Assembly: GCA_947173485.1 (NCBI GenBank)
Contig: CAMWFH010000020.1
Coordinates: 1-49,813 of the forward strand
DNA from: an uncultured Clostridia bacterium
GTDB lineage: Bacteria; Bacillota; Clostridia; Oscillospirales; Oscillospiraceae
Reading direction: 5' to 3'
Length of the DNA: 49,813 nt
The position numbers and the translations under genes are program-made. Positions 1 to 8,769 of this stretch are shown in pieces. The notes under the pieces are model-generated. The model saw only the letters and a list, made by a program, of their open reading frames with translations, did no database searches and was not told the origin of the DNA. Every line of letters begins with the position of its first letter. The first letter of the stretch is position 1.

Positions 1-55
1 CCCTGGGCGTCATCTCCGGTATGGGCAACAACACCTTTGACCCCAAAGGTAACGT
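1..55. repeat. Left copy of exact 55-bp terminal inverted repeat
   Basis: Bases 1-55 are identical to the reverse complement of 49759-49813; base 56 differs (C here, G in the other copy). Both copies code for the same part of SLH motif 1. An exact odd-length match that stops at the contig ends is what a de Bruijn assembler leaves when it breaks at a repeated k-mer. Confidence 0.9.
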
Positions 56-3000
56 CACCCGTGCCCAGATGGCCAAGATGATCACCTACATCTCCCTGGG
101 CAACGTAGAACCCACCGCATTCCTTGGCACTACCACCAACCTGACCGACATCACTGGTCACTGGGCTGAGGCATACATCAAGTACTGCTACAGCCAGGGC
201 ATCATCGCTGGCCGGGGCAACGGCATCTTCGCCCCTGACGCCAACGTGACCGCCACCGAGGCCGCCCGTATGCTGCTGGTCGCTATCGGCTACAATGCCG
301 ACGTCCAGGTGTACACCGGCTCCCAGTGGAACATCAACGTCGTGCGTGACGCTCAGCTGAGCCACCTGTATGACGATGTGTCCGTTACCTCCACCGAGAC
401 TCTGAACCGCGACAAGGCTGCTCAGATGATGTACAACGCCCTGATGACCAAGACCATCGAGAAGAGTTCTTCTGTGGACCGCGTCACCGGCGACATCACC
501 GACATCTACACCGCTAATGGCCGCCCCCTGCTGTGGAAGAGCTACAGGGCTAAGGTCGCGATTGGCACCTTTGTCGGCAACAGTTCCTTTGCTCCTTCCG
601 GCTCTCCCCTCAAGGGTGAGATCGTTGTTGACGAGGGTAGGATCGAGAACGACGACCGTACTGGCGATCAAGATGCCTTTAGCAACGCTACCTTCCCCTA
701 TGACTTTGATATCGCCAACATCGGCGAGCAGGTCAAGGTCATCTTCAAGGACGGCACCAGTGGCACCGCCTATGTGCCCGACAAGAACGACACCATTTTT
801 GGCGTCTACAAGACCGGCGCTACTTCTGTTGTCAACACGATCATGGGCAATGTGAAAGATCAAAAGACAACTGCCCAGAAGATCAATTTGGACGGCACTA
901 AATATGATGTTGCTGACAATGTGACAGTGTATACCAACTATGTTGGTTCTGGGACACAGTATTCGGGCGCTGCCGATGGTGGCACAAGTGTCAGGGCAGA
1001 ACATGATGGTTACAATAGCGGTCTGACCACTGCTTTGAAGCAGGCCAACGGCAATACCGTCAAGGCGGTCATCACAGACGGTAAGATCAACAAAATCTAT
1101 GTTACTACCAGCAATATCGCCGCTGTTACTGCTGTGAACAGCGACAAAGTCTCCATCAACAACAACGTTGGCACCATCGAGTTCGAGGACAACGATATCT
1201 ACAGTGGCATCGCTCGCGGTGATATCGTGGTCGTGACCACACTGTACAACAGTGATGCCACCGATGACAGCGCTTACAACATCGTTGTTCCCGCCGAGGT
1301 CGTTTCCGGCACCGTCAACGGCTTCAAGGACAAGGAGAACATCAACCTGAGCGGCACCACCTACAAGGTCCACAATGGGGTCAATATGCTGAAGACCGTC
1401 CCCAACAAGACTACCACCGAGTACATGGACGGCACACGGGATGTTGGCGAGAACTATGATCTGTATCTGGTCAATGGCTATGTCGGCGCGGCTATCAAGA
1501 CCTCTGAGAGCGCCAACAACTACGCCATGGTCATCAATGTGAACACCGGTACTGCTGGCGACACCTTCTCTGATCTGAAGCTTCAGATTTTGACCGGTGA
1601 CGGCACTAAGAAGATCATCACCGTCAGCGACAAGAGCACACTGAAGTCCAAGGACGATTATCATGTGGGTGATGTCGTCACCTATACCGGCTCTGAGAGC
1701 AACGCCACCGTGACCCGCGAGAAACTCTGGAGCAGCAGCACACGGAAGTTCGACGATACCACCAAGACCATCGACGGCATCGTGGTTGCTGACGGCTGCG
1801 TGCTGTTCGCCCAGACTGCGGATGGCAAGAGCATCGGCGGCAGACAGCCCCAGGCCGACTCCAAGTTCGAGACCTTTGATCTGCGCTCCCTGAAGACCTT
1901 CGAGAAGCCCATGATCTATGTGCTCAATAAGGCCGGCAACCGCATCGTGGCCGCCGTTGCCAACTACGGCAGCCGTCCCAACGGCTCTGTGGGCAACACC
2001 GTGTACGGCATGATCACCAAGGTCGTGGGTACCGCCGGTGTTGGTGAGGATAACGAGGTGTACACCGAGATCACCGTCACTTCCGGTGGCGAGGACCACA
2101 CCCTCTACCTCCCCAAGAACGCTGACACTGCCACCAAGTATCGCGAAGAGGCTCTTGTCTACTTCGATCCTGTCAGCGACAACATCTACACTGAGCCTGA
2201 GGTCCATGTCATCCAGAAGATGAATGATGATCACCGAATCGTCACTGGCGTGTATGCTTCCGAGTTGCTGACCTCCGGCAGCGACCGTAGCTTCACCTTC
2301 TACACTGCGGTCAAGGGCAGTGCTGGCGACTATGAGGGCGATGGCCTGCCCACCACCTGGGCCCTGGCTAAGGATTGCCGTGTTGTCTATGTTGACAAGG
2401 ATGGCAAGAAAGCTGGTAACGATAACGGCGGTGACGTTCCTGAGTTCAGCGGCACCTATGGCAAGACGAACGCAGTGGTCATCTATGACGCAGACAACAA
2501 GGAGATCCTCTCCATCATCGTGAACACCGATGGTAAGGATGCCGACTTCATGGCTGTTGATACCACTACTGCGAACGCCGGTGTGACTGCCACTATCGAG
2601 AGCGAGCTGGAGAAGAAGGGCGAGGTCGAGGTCACCACCATCAACTTCACTAACACCCCCGTTAAGGTTCCCGCTGGTGCGACCCTGACCGTTACCCAGA
2701 GCGCGACTATCACCAGTGTGGAGCAGATCACCCGCACCGTGACTCGTGCCGCGGAGGGTGCGACCACTCTGCCCAAGCCGGCTGTGGCCTTTAAGAGCAC
2801 CGTAAACAGCGAGCTGCCCTATGGGTTCGGTAACCCCTCAGCGCTCCTGAGTGGTGCTGGCAAAAGCAATGAAGTTGCCATCTACTCCATTGATGTCACC
2901 GGAATTGTCACTGGCGCTACCAAGGAGAATGTAAAGGCCAAGGTGGGAGATGCCGCTGAAGGAAAAGGCGTGGATGCGACAATCGATGGACACGACTACT

Positions 3001-3143
3001 TCTATCTAATCGTAGGGAACAACCCGCAGGATGTGATCACCATCAAATTCGCTCTTAATGGCGATTGGAACGATACCTCCACTGAGGGCAACATCGTGAC
3101 TATTACGGTGAAGAACCCCGGCTGGGGGACTCCTAAACCCTAA
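1..3143 (+). CDS. S-layer homology (SLH) surface protein 1, 5' end missing
   Basis: Large exported cell-wall-anchored protein, presumably an S-layer or S-layer-like protein held to secondary wall polymer by its SLH motifs. The reading frame is open at the left edge from base 3. By alignment with the intact paralogue at 39472, about 46 N-terminal residues (signal peptide and start of SLH 1) lie outside the window; 1046 residues are visible. SLH 1 remnant (DPKGNVTRAQMAKMI), SLH 2 (GHWAEAYIKYCYSQGII) and a degenerate third SLH are followed by the core shared with the other three paralogues (IGEQVKVIFKDGT, YLVNGYVGAA, RVVYVDKDGKKAG). The C-terminal ~190 residues are unlike the paralogues and lack tandem repeats. 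It converges on the small gene ending at 3200. The SLH family call is secure; an S-layer role is inferred. Confidence 0.93.
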   Translation, partial: LGVISGMGNNTFDPKGNVTRAQMAKMITYISLGNVEPTAFLGTTTNLTDITGHWAEAYIKYCYSQGIIAGRGNGIFAPDANVTATEAARMLLVAIGYNADVQVYTGSQWNINVVRDAQLSHLYDDVSVTSTETLNRDKAAQMMYNALMTKTIEKSSSVDRVTGDITDIYTANGRPLLWKSYRAKVAIGTFVGNSSFAPSGSPLKGEIVVDEGRIENDDRTGDQDAFSNATFPYDFDIANIGEQVKVIFKDGTSGTAYVPDKNDTIFGVYKTGATSVVNTIMGNVKDQKTTAQKINLDGTKYDVADNVTVYTNYVGSGTQYSGAADGGTSVRAEHDGYNSGLTTALKQANGNTVKAVITDGKINKIYVTTSNIAAVTAVNSDKVSINNNVGTIEFEDNDIYSGIARGDIVVVTTLYNSDATDDSAYNIVVPAEVVSGTVNGFKDKENINLSGTTYKVHNGVNMLKTVPNKTTTEYMDGTRDVGENYDLYLVNGYVGAAIKTSESANNYAMVINVNTGTAGDTFSDLKLQILTGDGTKKIITVSDKSTLKSKDDYHVGDVVTYTGSESNATVTREKLWSSSTRKFDDTTKTIDGIVVADGCVLFAQTADGKSIGGRQPQADSKFETFDLRSLKTFEKPMIYVLNKAGNRIVAAVANYGSRPNGSVGNTVYGMITKVVGTAGVGEDNEVYTEITVTSGGEDHTLYLPKNADTATKYREEALVYFDPVSDNIYTEPEVHVIQKMNDDHRIVTGVYASELLTSGSDRSFTFYTAVKGSAGDYEGDGLPTTWALAKDCRVVYVDKDGKKAGNDNGGDVPEFSGTYGKTNAVVIYDADNKEILSIIVNTDGKDADFMAVDTTTANAGVTATIESELEKKGEVEVTTINFTNTPVKVPAGATLTVTQSATITSVEQITRTVTRAAEGATTLPKPAVAFKSTVNSELPYGFGNPSALLSGAGKSNEVAIYSIDVTGIVTGATKENVKAKVGDAAEGKGVDATIDGHDYFYLIVGNNPQDVITIKFALNGDWNDTSTEGNIVTITVKNPGWGTPKP

Positions 3144-3166
3144 GTAAATTCCCCCTGCGAAAAAAT

Positions 3167-3200
3167 CCCCCCAGGGCTTTGCCCTGGGGGGTCCTCCTTT
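3167..3200. terminator. Bidirectional terminator between SLH gene 1 and tail-fibre-like gene A
   Basis: Eleven-base GC-rich stem (3167-3177 with 3181-3191) around a TTT loop. It is followed by a T-rich stretch on the plus strand and by a run of six T on the minus strand (3160-3165), so it can stop both convergent transcripts. Confidence 0.85.
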
Positions 3201-3721
3201 TATCGGATAGCGATGTAGCGGTAGACGTACCCGGATACATTGGTGGCAGCGCGGTCCTGGTAGTAGATGTTGAAGCCGGAGCTGGTGATAGACAAGGCCG
3301 TCCCGTTGGAGGCAGTGCCCACGCTGACACCCGGCAGGGCCAGCCCGCCGTAGGTCTGGGAGCCGTTGGCGACTGCGCCATCGTAAGAGAGGAGCAGCAC
3401 GGCCTTGGGCTGGAACCCCAAACTGATGGTCCGGCTGGCAGCGCCGCTGCCGGTGTAGGACCCCAGGACGGCCTGGGCCTTGGTATCGACCTTCGTCTCC
3501 AGGGCCGCCAAGGCGGCATCCACCGGGGCGGCATCTGCCTTGCTGGACTGGAGCGCGGCCAGGGCCGCGTTGGCGGCGGTGAGGCCGGACTGGTCCGCCT
3601 TGTTGCTCTGGAGCGCCGACAGTGCCGCCTCCACCTTGGCGTTATCCTCGTTGAAGTCGTTCATCATGATGCGGTCGGTGCTGTCCCACTGGGAGAGATG
3701 GAAGTTCGGTGTCTTTTTCAT
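3200..3721 (-). CDS. Phage tail-fibre-like small protein A (173 aa)
   Basis: Member of a four-gene family in this window, one facing each SLH gene. The N-terminus (MKKTPNFHLSQWDSTDRIMM, then NDFNEDNAKVEAAL) resembles the start of Firmicute phage tail-fibre or baseplate-attached proteins. Residues ~30-80 are an Ala-rich heptad-like region (likely trimeric coiled coil). The last ~95 residues form a putative beta domain (SYTGSGAASRTISLGFQPKAVLL ... YRYIAIR) in which the ISLGF-PKAVL motif is constant and the rest varies. There is no signal peptide or membrane segment. The start is set by the ATG at 3719-3721 behind GAAGGA. Recombination-like site A lies immediately upstream. The function is unknown; tail-fibre or lectin-like binding is inferred. 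Confidence 0.82.
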   Translation of the reverse strand: MKKTPNFHLSQWDSTDRIMMNDFNEDNAKVEAALSALQSNKADQSGLTAANAALAALQSSKADAAPVDAALAALETKVDTKAQAVLGSYTGSGAASRTISLGFQPKAVLLLSYDGAVANGSQTYGGLALPGVSVGTASNGTALSITSSGFNIYYQDRAATNVSGYVYRYIAIR

Positions 3722-3726
3722 GCGTT

Positions 3727-3814
3727 CATCCTTCTTTCAAATTATTAACGGAAAGGCCGTTACACCATAGGCGGTGTAACGGCCTTTTGATGCACAGTCC
3801 CGTGCAACAGAAAA
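3727..3814. repeat. Lox/dif-like site A with flanking conserved repeat
   Basis: The core at 3757-3782 is two perfect inverted 10-bp arms (CCGTTACACC / GGTGTAACGG) around spacer ATAGGC (plus strand). The arms extend imperfectly on both sides. A second small inverted repeat (TGCACAGTCCCGTGCA) lies at 3791-3806. The whole ~85-bp block recurs upstream of the other three tail-fibre-like genes. The geometry matches tyrosine-recombinase core sites; the same hairpin could instead act in RNA as an attenuator or terminator. No recognisable sigma-A promoter lies between it and the gene. Confidence 0.75.
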
Positions 3815-3850
3815 GCAAAAAAGAGTGCCTGCCGGTCGCCCGGCAGGCTG
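3815..3850 (-). terminator. Terminator of the BMP/ABC importer operon
   Basis: Nine-base stem GCCTGCCGG / CCGGCAGGC (3827-3847) followed on the minus strand by a T-run (complement of 3817-3822). It isolates tail-fibre-like gene A from transcription of the upstream operon. Confidence 0.85.
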
Positions 3851-3867
3851 CTCTCATACGCTATGGC

Positions 3868-4920
3868 TCACTTCATGAAGGTACCGGCCTTGACCTGCTC
3901 CAGGTAGGCATTGTACTTGTCCTGGATCTCCTTGGGGACCAGGTCGCTGATCTTACCGGCGGAGAGGACGCCGTTGCCCATGGTGCCGTAGACTGCGCCG
4001 CCCTCGAAGGTCCCGTTCTCCACGCTCTCCATGCACATGGACACCAGGGAGGAGTTGTCGGTGACCTGGCTGCAAATGATGCACTCGTTCTGGCCCAGCA
4101 GGTCGGCGGGCTGGGCGATGTCGTAGACCTCCACCTTGCCGGCGGCGGTGTTGTGCTCATCGATGGCCTGCCGCGCGCCGGAGTCCACCGCGCCCGCGTC
4201 GCCGAAGAACACGTCCGCCCCCTGGTCCATCAGGGCCTTGGCGAACTCGATGCCCTTATCGGAGGCGTTGAAGTCGCCGGAGTACACCGGGTCGAGGACC
4301 GTCACGCTCTTGCCCTCCTGCTTGCCCACATACTCCGCGGACTCCTTGAACCCGGCGTACTTGCCCTGGGTGGTGTCCAGCTCGATGGCGCCGATGAAGG
4401 CCACCGTGTTGGTCTGGGTCATCAGCCCCGCCAGGATGCCGGCGGTCCAGCCGATCTCATGGGAGTCGGGGAACATGACCATCACGTTGCCGTTCTCCGC
4501 CTTCTCTGGCGTCCCCATGCTGCCGTTCAGCTGGGCAAAGACCACGTCGGGGTACTCCTTGGCCACCTCCAGGATGGCGTCTGTGTACTGGTTGCCGGGG
4601 GCGTAGACGATGTCGAAGCCCTGGTCGCAGTAGGAGGCGAAGGTGTCGTAGTAGGCGGACTGGGCGATGGCGTCGGCACACTCATACTGCCAGCCCCGCT
4701 CGGTGGCGGCGTCCACCATGGCGTTGTAGGTGACGGTGCCCCAGCTGCCGTCGGTGATGCTGGAGTCGGTGACCATGGCGATCCGGTAGACCTTGTCGCT
4801 GCCCTGGCCGTCATCCTTCTTATCGCCGCCGGGCTGCTTGCTGCTGTTGTCGCCGCCGCAGGCGGCCAGGGACAGGACCATCGCCAGGGCGAGGGCCAGG
4901 GCTGCTATTCTTTTCCTCAT
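3868..4920 (-). CDS. BMP-family ABC transporter substrate-binding lipoprotein
   Basis: Extracytoplasmic binding protein of the Bmp/PnrA family (350 aa), the ligand receptor of the ABC importer encoded by the three genes upstream. It has a lipoprotein signal with lipobox LAAC (Cys21 after MRKRIAALALALAMVLSLAA), an Asp/Lys/Gly-rich linker, then a periplasmic-binding fold (YRIAMVTDSSITDGSW at the N-lobe, FGDAGAVDSGARQAI in the C-lobe). I chose the ATG at 4918-4920 because GGAGGA lies 7 bases upstream; the upstream in-frame TTG at 4935 overlaps that site. Family members bind purine nucleosides. The ligand here is not determined, although the D-SFN pattern of PnrA is not obvious. It is last in the operon, 84 bp after the permease. 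Confidence 0.92.
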   Translation of the reverse strand: MRKRIAALALALAMVLSLAACGGDNSSKQPGGDKKDDGQGSDKVYRIAMVTDSSITDGSWGTVTYNAMVDAATERGWQYECADAIAQSAYYDTFASYCDQGFDIVYAPGNQYTDAILEVAKEYPDVVFAQLNGSMGTPEKAENGNVMVMFPDSHEIGWTAGILAGLMTQTNTVAFIGAIELDTTQGKYAGFKESAEYVGKQEGKSVTVLDPVYSGDFNASDKGIEFAKALMDQGADVFFGDAGAVDSGARQAIDEHNTAAGKVEVYDIAQPADLLGQNECIICSQVTDNSSLVSMCMESVENGTFEGGAVYGTMGNGVLSAGKISDLVPKEIQDKYNAYLEQVKAGTFMK

Positions 4921-5004
4921 GTTCTTTTCCTCCAATCAAAGCATTGAGACGATGTCGTAGGTGGGAAGGTACATATGATGACCGCCGCGGCGGCTATCAA
5001 CACA

Positions 5005-5937
5005 TCACCGCTCCTCCTTGCGGTAGGGCTTGCCGGCGCCCTTGGGGCCGGCCTTCTTCGCACCGATCAGGGTCAGCACCGCCACCGTGGCGATGTAGGG
5101 GATCATCTGGAAGAACTGGTAGGGCATAGAGGAGCCGCTGATCTGGAGCCGGATCTGCAAAGCGTCGCAGAAGCCGAAGAACAGGCACGCCAGCAGCACC
5201 CCGCCGGCGCTCCACCGGCCAAAGATCACCGCTGCCAGGGCGATGAAGCCCCGCCCTGCCACGTTGCCGTCCACATAGGTGGTGGAGTAGCAGGTGGTCA
5301 GGTAGGCCCCTCCCATGCCCGCCAGGGCCCCGCAGATGATGCTGGCCACATACTTCACCCCGATCACGTTGATGCCCAGGGTGGCGGCGGCCTTGGGGTA
5401 CTCGCCCACGGCCTTATAGTTGAGGCCGGACTTGGTCTTGTTGAAGTAGACCGCGGTGAACAGCACCAGGCCATAGGCCAGATAGACCATCAGCGTCTGG
5501 TCCAGCAGCAGCTCCACGAAGAAGTTGTCCGAGGTGATGCCCAGGGCGCTGGACAGGGTGGACATCAAGTTCACCTGGGCCAGGGAGGCCCCCGCGCCGA
5601 AGTAGACCCGGTAGATGAAGGAGGCCAGGGCCAGGGCGAAGATGTTGATGATCATGCCGTAGACCGTCTGCTCCGCGCAGAGGGTGATCGTGGCGTAGGC
5701 ATAGATCATGTTCACCAGGATCCCCATCAGGGCCCCTAGGAACATCCCCGTCATGGGGCTGCCGCTGATGTAGCTGACCAGGAAGCCGGTGAGGGAACCG
5801 ATGGCCGCCAGGCCCTCGATGCCGATATGGACCAGCCCGGCCCGCTGGGAGTACAGCTCCGCCAGGGCCAGGAAGATCAGGGGCGTGGCCATATGGACGC
5901 TGGCCAGGAGCAGGTTGGTCACGAAGGTCATATCCAT
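5005..5937 (-). CDS. ABC importer permease, NupQ/YufQ type
   Basis: Polytopic inner-membrane permease (310 aa) of the branched-chain/BMP nucleoside importer class (BPD_transp_2). It has about eight hydrophobic segments and the family motifs GLVHIGIEGLAAIG near residue 34 and ALAGMGGAYL in the C-terminal half. It pairs with the permease encoded just upstream to form the transmembrane pore. Its ATG (5935-5937) directly follows the TAA of that gene, so translation is probably coupled. The basic C-terminus (AKKAGPKGAGKPYRKEER) is unremarkable. Substrate is inferred to be a nucleoside from the BMP partner. Confidence 0.92.
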   Translation of the reverse strand: MDMTFVTNLLLASVHMATPLIFLALAELYSQRAGLVHIGIEGLAAIGSLTGFLVSYISGSPMTGMFLGALMGILVNMIYAYATITLCAEQTVYGMIINIFALALASFIYRVYFGAGASLAQVNLMSTLSSALGITSDNFFVELLLDQTLMVYLAYGLVLFTAVYFNKTKSGLNYKAVGEYPKAAATLGINVIGVKYVASIICGALAGMGGAYLTTCYSTTYVDGNVAGRGFIALAAVIFGRWSAGGVLLACLFFGFCDALQIRLQISGSSMPYQFFQMIPYIATVAVLTLIGAKKAGPKGAGKPYRKEER

Positions 5938-6990
5938 TTACGCCGCCTCCTTTTTCATATGCAGCCGGGCCAGGGCCGTCTTGAAGGACGGCAGCTTCAC
6001 CATCGCCAGCCCCGCCACGGTAAAGACGATGACCAGGGCCTGGATGATATCCGAGACGCTGGTGGGCACGCCGGTGGCCGTCTGCATGGCGGTGGAGCCC
6101 ACCCGCAGGGCGGCGAAGAAGATGGCCACCGCCATGGTCGCCAAGGGGTGGAGCTGTCCGATCAGGGCCATGGCCACGCCGTCGAAGCCATAGCCGGAGG
6201 CGAAGCCGCTGATCAGGCGGTACTGGGTCCCCAGCAGCTCCGCGCTGCCCCCCAGGCCGGCGATGGCCCCGGAGACGATGAAGCTGAGGAGGATGTACTT
6301 CTTCACGGCGAAGCCATTGTACTCCGCCGTGGTCATGTTCAGTCCCACCGCCCGGAGCTGGAAGCCCATGGAGGTGTTGAACAGGAAGTAGTAGATGAGG
6401 GCCCCCACCACCAGGGCGATGAGGAAGCCGGTGGTGGCCCGGCCGAAGATGCGGGTGAGCCGGGTCTCGTCCGGCACCGCCGCCGTCTGGGGCACGGTGC
6501 CGTCCCGGAGCCAGTTGGTGTAGATGACGCTCATGAACAGGCTGGCCACATAGTTGAGCATGATGGAGATGATCATCTCGTTCTGCCCCCGGAACACTTT
6601 CAAAATGCCGGGGATCATGGCCCACAGGCCGCCGAACACCGCCCCGGCCAGGAGGCAGAGGAGGATGGCGGGCAGGCCCGTCAGGCCGGTCCGGGTGGCG
6701 ATATAGCAGCAGATGATGGAACCCATCATGAACTGGCCCTCGCCCCCCAGGTTGAACACGCCGCAGCGGTAGGCGAAGCAGGCGCACAGGCTGGTGAAGA
6801 TCAGGGGCGTGGCCCGGGACAGGGTGGTGCTGATGTTCCGGGCGGTGCCGAAGGCCCCGGTCCAAAGGGCCTGGAGGGCGGTGACAGGGCTGGCGCCCAG
6901 GATGGCGATGATGGCGCAGCCGATGACGAAGGCCATCATCACGGAGACCAAGGGGACCAGGACGCTGATCAGCTTGCCGCTGTGTTTCAT
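5938..6990 (-). CDS. ABC importer permease, NupP/YufP type
   Basis: First permease (350 aa) of the BMP importer, BPD_transp_2 family. It has a hydrophobic N-terminus and about nine membrane segments, with the typical motifs GVFNLGGEGQFMMG near residue 80 and the coupling region AEYNGFAVKKYILLSF around residue 225. I chose the ATG at 6988-6990, nine bases after AGGAGG (7000-7005); a GTG three codons earlier would abut that ribosome binding site. It lies 15 bp after the ATPase gene and touches the second permease gene. Together the two permeases should form the heterodimeric channel. Confidence 0.92.
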   Translation of the reverse strand: MKHSGKLISVLVPLVSVMMAFVIGCAIIAILGASPVTALQALWTGAFGTARNISTTLSRATPLIFTSLCACFAYRCGVFNLGGEGQFMMGSIICCYIATRTGLTGLPAILLCLLAGAVFGGLWAMIPGILKVFRGQNEMIISIMLNYVASLFMSVIYTNWLRDGTVPQTAAVPDETRLTRIFGRATTGFLIALVVGALIYYFLFNTSMGFQLRAVGLNMTTAEYNGFAVKKYILLSFIVSGAIAGLGGSAELLGTQYRLISGFASGYGFDGVAMALIGQLHPLATMAVAIFFAALRVGSTAMQTATGVPTSVSDIIQALVIVFTVAGLAMVKLPSFKTALARLHMKKEAA

Positions 6991-7005
6991 CTGTCTCACC
7001 CTCCT

Positions 7006-8514
7006 TTACTTGCCGGCCATGGCCAGGCTGATCTGGTCGATGGGCGGCTCCTTGCCGGAGAACTCCCCCATGACCTGTCCCTCGAACATGACCACGATCC
7101 GGTCGGAGACTTCCAAGATCTCGTCGAAGTCGGCGGAGATCAGCAGCACGCCGCAGCCCCGGTCCCGGGCCTCGATCATCACGTCGTGGATGAAGCTGGC
7201 CGCGCCGATATCCAGCCCCCGGGTGGGGTGGACCGCCACCAGCAGGTCCGGCTGGCTCTCCATCTCCCGGGCCAGGATGATCTTCTGCTGGTTGCCGCCG
7301 GAGAGGTTCCGGGCCTCCTGGTCGATAGAGGCGCAGCGGATGTCATACTTTTTTTGGATCGCCAGGGCGTGGTCCCGGATGGCCTTTTTCTTTAGGAAGA
7401 AGCCCTTGGCGGCGGAGAAGCGGGGGTCCCCGGTGGCCTTCAGGACGATGTTGTCTTTGACGGACATATCTCCCACCAGGCCCATCTTGTTCCGGTCCTC
7501 CGGGATGTGGGACACGTTCTCCAGGATGAAGCCGTTGGGGGTGAACTGGGCCACGGTGGAGCCCTTCATGTCCACGCTGCCGGCGTCCGGGGCGATGACC
7601 CCGGTGACCACCTGGGCCAGCTGGCTCTGGCCGTTGCCGTCCACCCCGGCGATGCCCACCACCTCCCCCCGGCCCACGGTGAGGGTGACGCCGTTGAGGC
7701 CGTTGTGCTTGGAGGTCTTGTGGTAGTCCACCTCCCGGAGGGCGATGACCGGCTCGCCGGCCTGCTCCACCTTCACATACTGGGAGGGGACCAGCTCCCG
7801 GCCGATCATCAGGTCCGCCAGCTCCTCGCCGGTGGTGGCCTCCCGGTCCAGGGTGCGGATGGTCCGGCCGTCCCGCAGGATGGTGATCCGGTCGGAGATC
7901 CGCATGACCTCCCGCATCTTGTGGCTGATGAAGATGACGCTCTTGCCCTCCTCCTTCAGCTTGCCCATCATGCGGAACAGGCCCTCCACCTCCAGGTCCG
8001 TCAGCGCGGCGGAGGGCTCGTCCAGCACCAGCAGCTCCGCCCCCCGGTAGAGGGCCTTCAGGATCTCCACCCGCTGCTGGGCGCCTACGGCGATCTCGGT
8101 GACGGGTTTGTCCAGCTCCACATCCAGCCCGTAGCGCTCGCTCAGCTCTACGATCTCCTTTTTTCGGGCCTCCTTGTCGATGAAGATCCCCTTGGTGTTC
8201 TTATCGCCCAGGATGATGTTCTCAAAGACCGTCATGGCCTCCACCAGCATGAAGTGCTGATGGACCATGCCGATCCCCAGCCGCACCGCCTGGGCCGGGG
8301 AATCGATGCGCACCTTCTGTCCCCGGAGGTAGATGCTGCCCTCGGTGGGCTGATACAGGCCGAAGAGGACGTTCATCAGCGTGCTCTTCCCCGCGCCGTT
8401 CTCCCCCAGGAGGGTGTGGACCTCCCCCTTGCGGACCTCCAGGTCGATGTCCCGGTTGGCATACACATCCCCAAAGCGTTTGGTGATATGTTCCATTCGT
8501 AAAAGCTCTTCCAT
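7006..8514 (-). CDS. ABC importer ATP-binding protein, NupO/YufO type (two nucleotide-binding domains)
   Basis: Cytoplasmic energising subunit (502 aa) with two ABC domains in tandem, as in sugar and BMP-nucleoside importers. Domain 1 has Walker A GENGAGKST (residues 37-45), a VGAQQR signature and Walker B LLVLDEPSAALT. Domain 2 has a degenerate Walker A (GVDGNGQSQL), signature LSGGNQQK and HPTRGLD in place of the usual Walker B/D-loop. This asymmetry is normal for the family, where only one site hydrolyses ATP well. It is the first gene of the operon and has its own sigma-A-type promoter (8574-8603). The ligand is inferred, not shown. Confidence 0.95.
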   Translation of the reverse strand: MEELLRMEHITKRFGDVYANRDIDLEVRKGEVHTLLGENGAGKSTLMNVLFGLYQPTEGSIYLRGQKVRIDSPAQAVRLGIGMVHQHFMLVEAMTVFENIILGDKNTKGIFIDKEARKKEIVELSERYGLDVELDKPVTEIAVGAQQRVEILKALYRGAELLVLDEPSAALTDLEVEGLFRMMGKLKEEGKSVIFISHKMREVMRISDRITILRDGRTIRTLDREATTGEELADLMIGRELVPSQYVKVEQAGEPVIALREVDYHKTSKHNGLNGVTLTVGRGEVVGIAGVDGNGQSQLAQVVTGVIAPDAGSVDMKGSTVAQFTPNGFILENVSHIPEDRNKMGLVGDMSVKDNIVLKATGDPRFSAAKGFFLKKKAIRDHALAIQKKYDIRCASIDQEARNLSGGNQQKIILAREMESQPDLLVAVHPTRGLDIGAASFIHDVMIEARDRGCGVLLISADFDEILEVSDRIVVMFEGQVMGEFSGKEPPIDQISLAMAGK

Positions 8515-8573
8515 ACTCTCCTCTCCCCATCCATCCGTTCCGCCGGCCCCGCCAGCAGGGATGTATTGGTATG

Positions 8574-8603
8574 ATTATATAGGAATACCTGTCATCCTGT
8601 CAA
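8574..8603 (-). promoter_or_regulatory. Sigma-A promoter of the BMP/ABC operon
   Basis: Minus strand TTGACA (8598-8603), 18-bp spacer, TATAAT (8574-8579). The -10 ends about 60 bp before the ATPase start codon. Both hexamers are perfect consensus, which suggests strong expression unless repressed. Confidence 0.85.
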
Positions 8604-8677
8604 GCAATAGTTTCCAATTTCTCCGCCGCCAGCCCAGTCGTTTTGACACCTTCCCGCCTAAAAAATGATTTTTTCTC

Positions 8678-8706
8678 TTTTCATTTTGGGAGAAGTCTGC
8701 TATAAT
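8678..8706 (+). promoter_or_regulatory. Promoter of the membrane protein gene at 8770
   Basis: TTTTCA (8678-8683), 17-bp spacer, TATAAT (8701-8706), 64 bp before the ATG. It is divergent from the BMP operon promoter within the same intergenic region. Confidence 0.7.
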
Positions 8707-8769
8707 AGGTATGGAATACGCGCGGATAAAAAAGTGCGCTCAGGAGAACGATAGTGAGGTGTTTGTGTC

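Noticed and set aside
5414..6865. Long open frames inside the ABC operon, in the aconitase gene and elsewhere on other frames
   Set aside because: Pro/Arg/His/Gly-rich shadow frames of GC-rich genes with clear family matches on the true frame.
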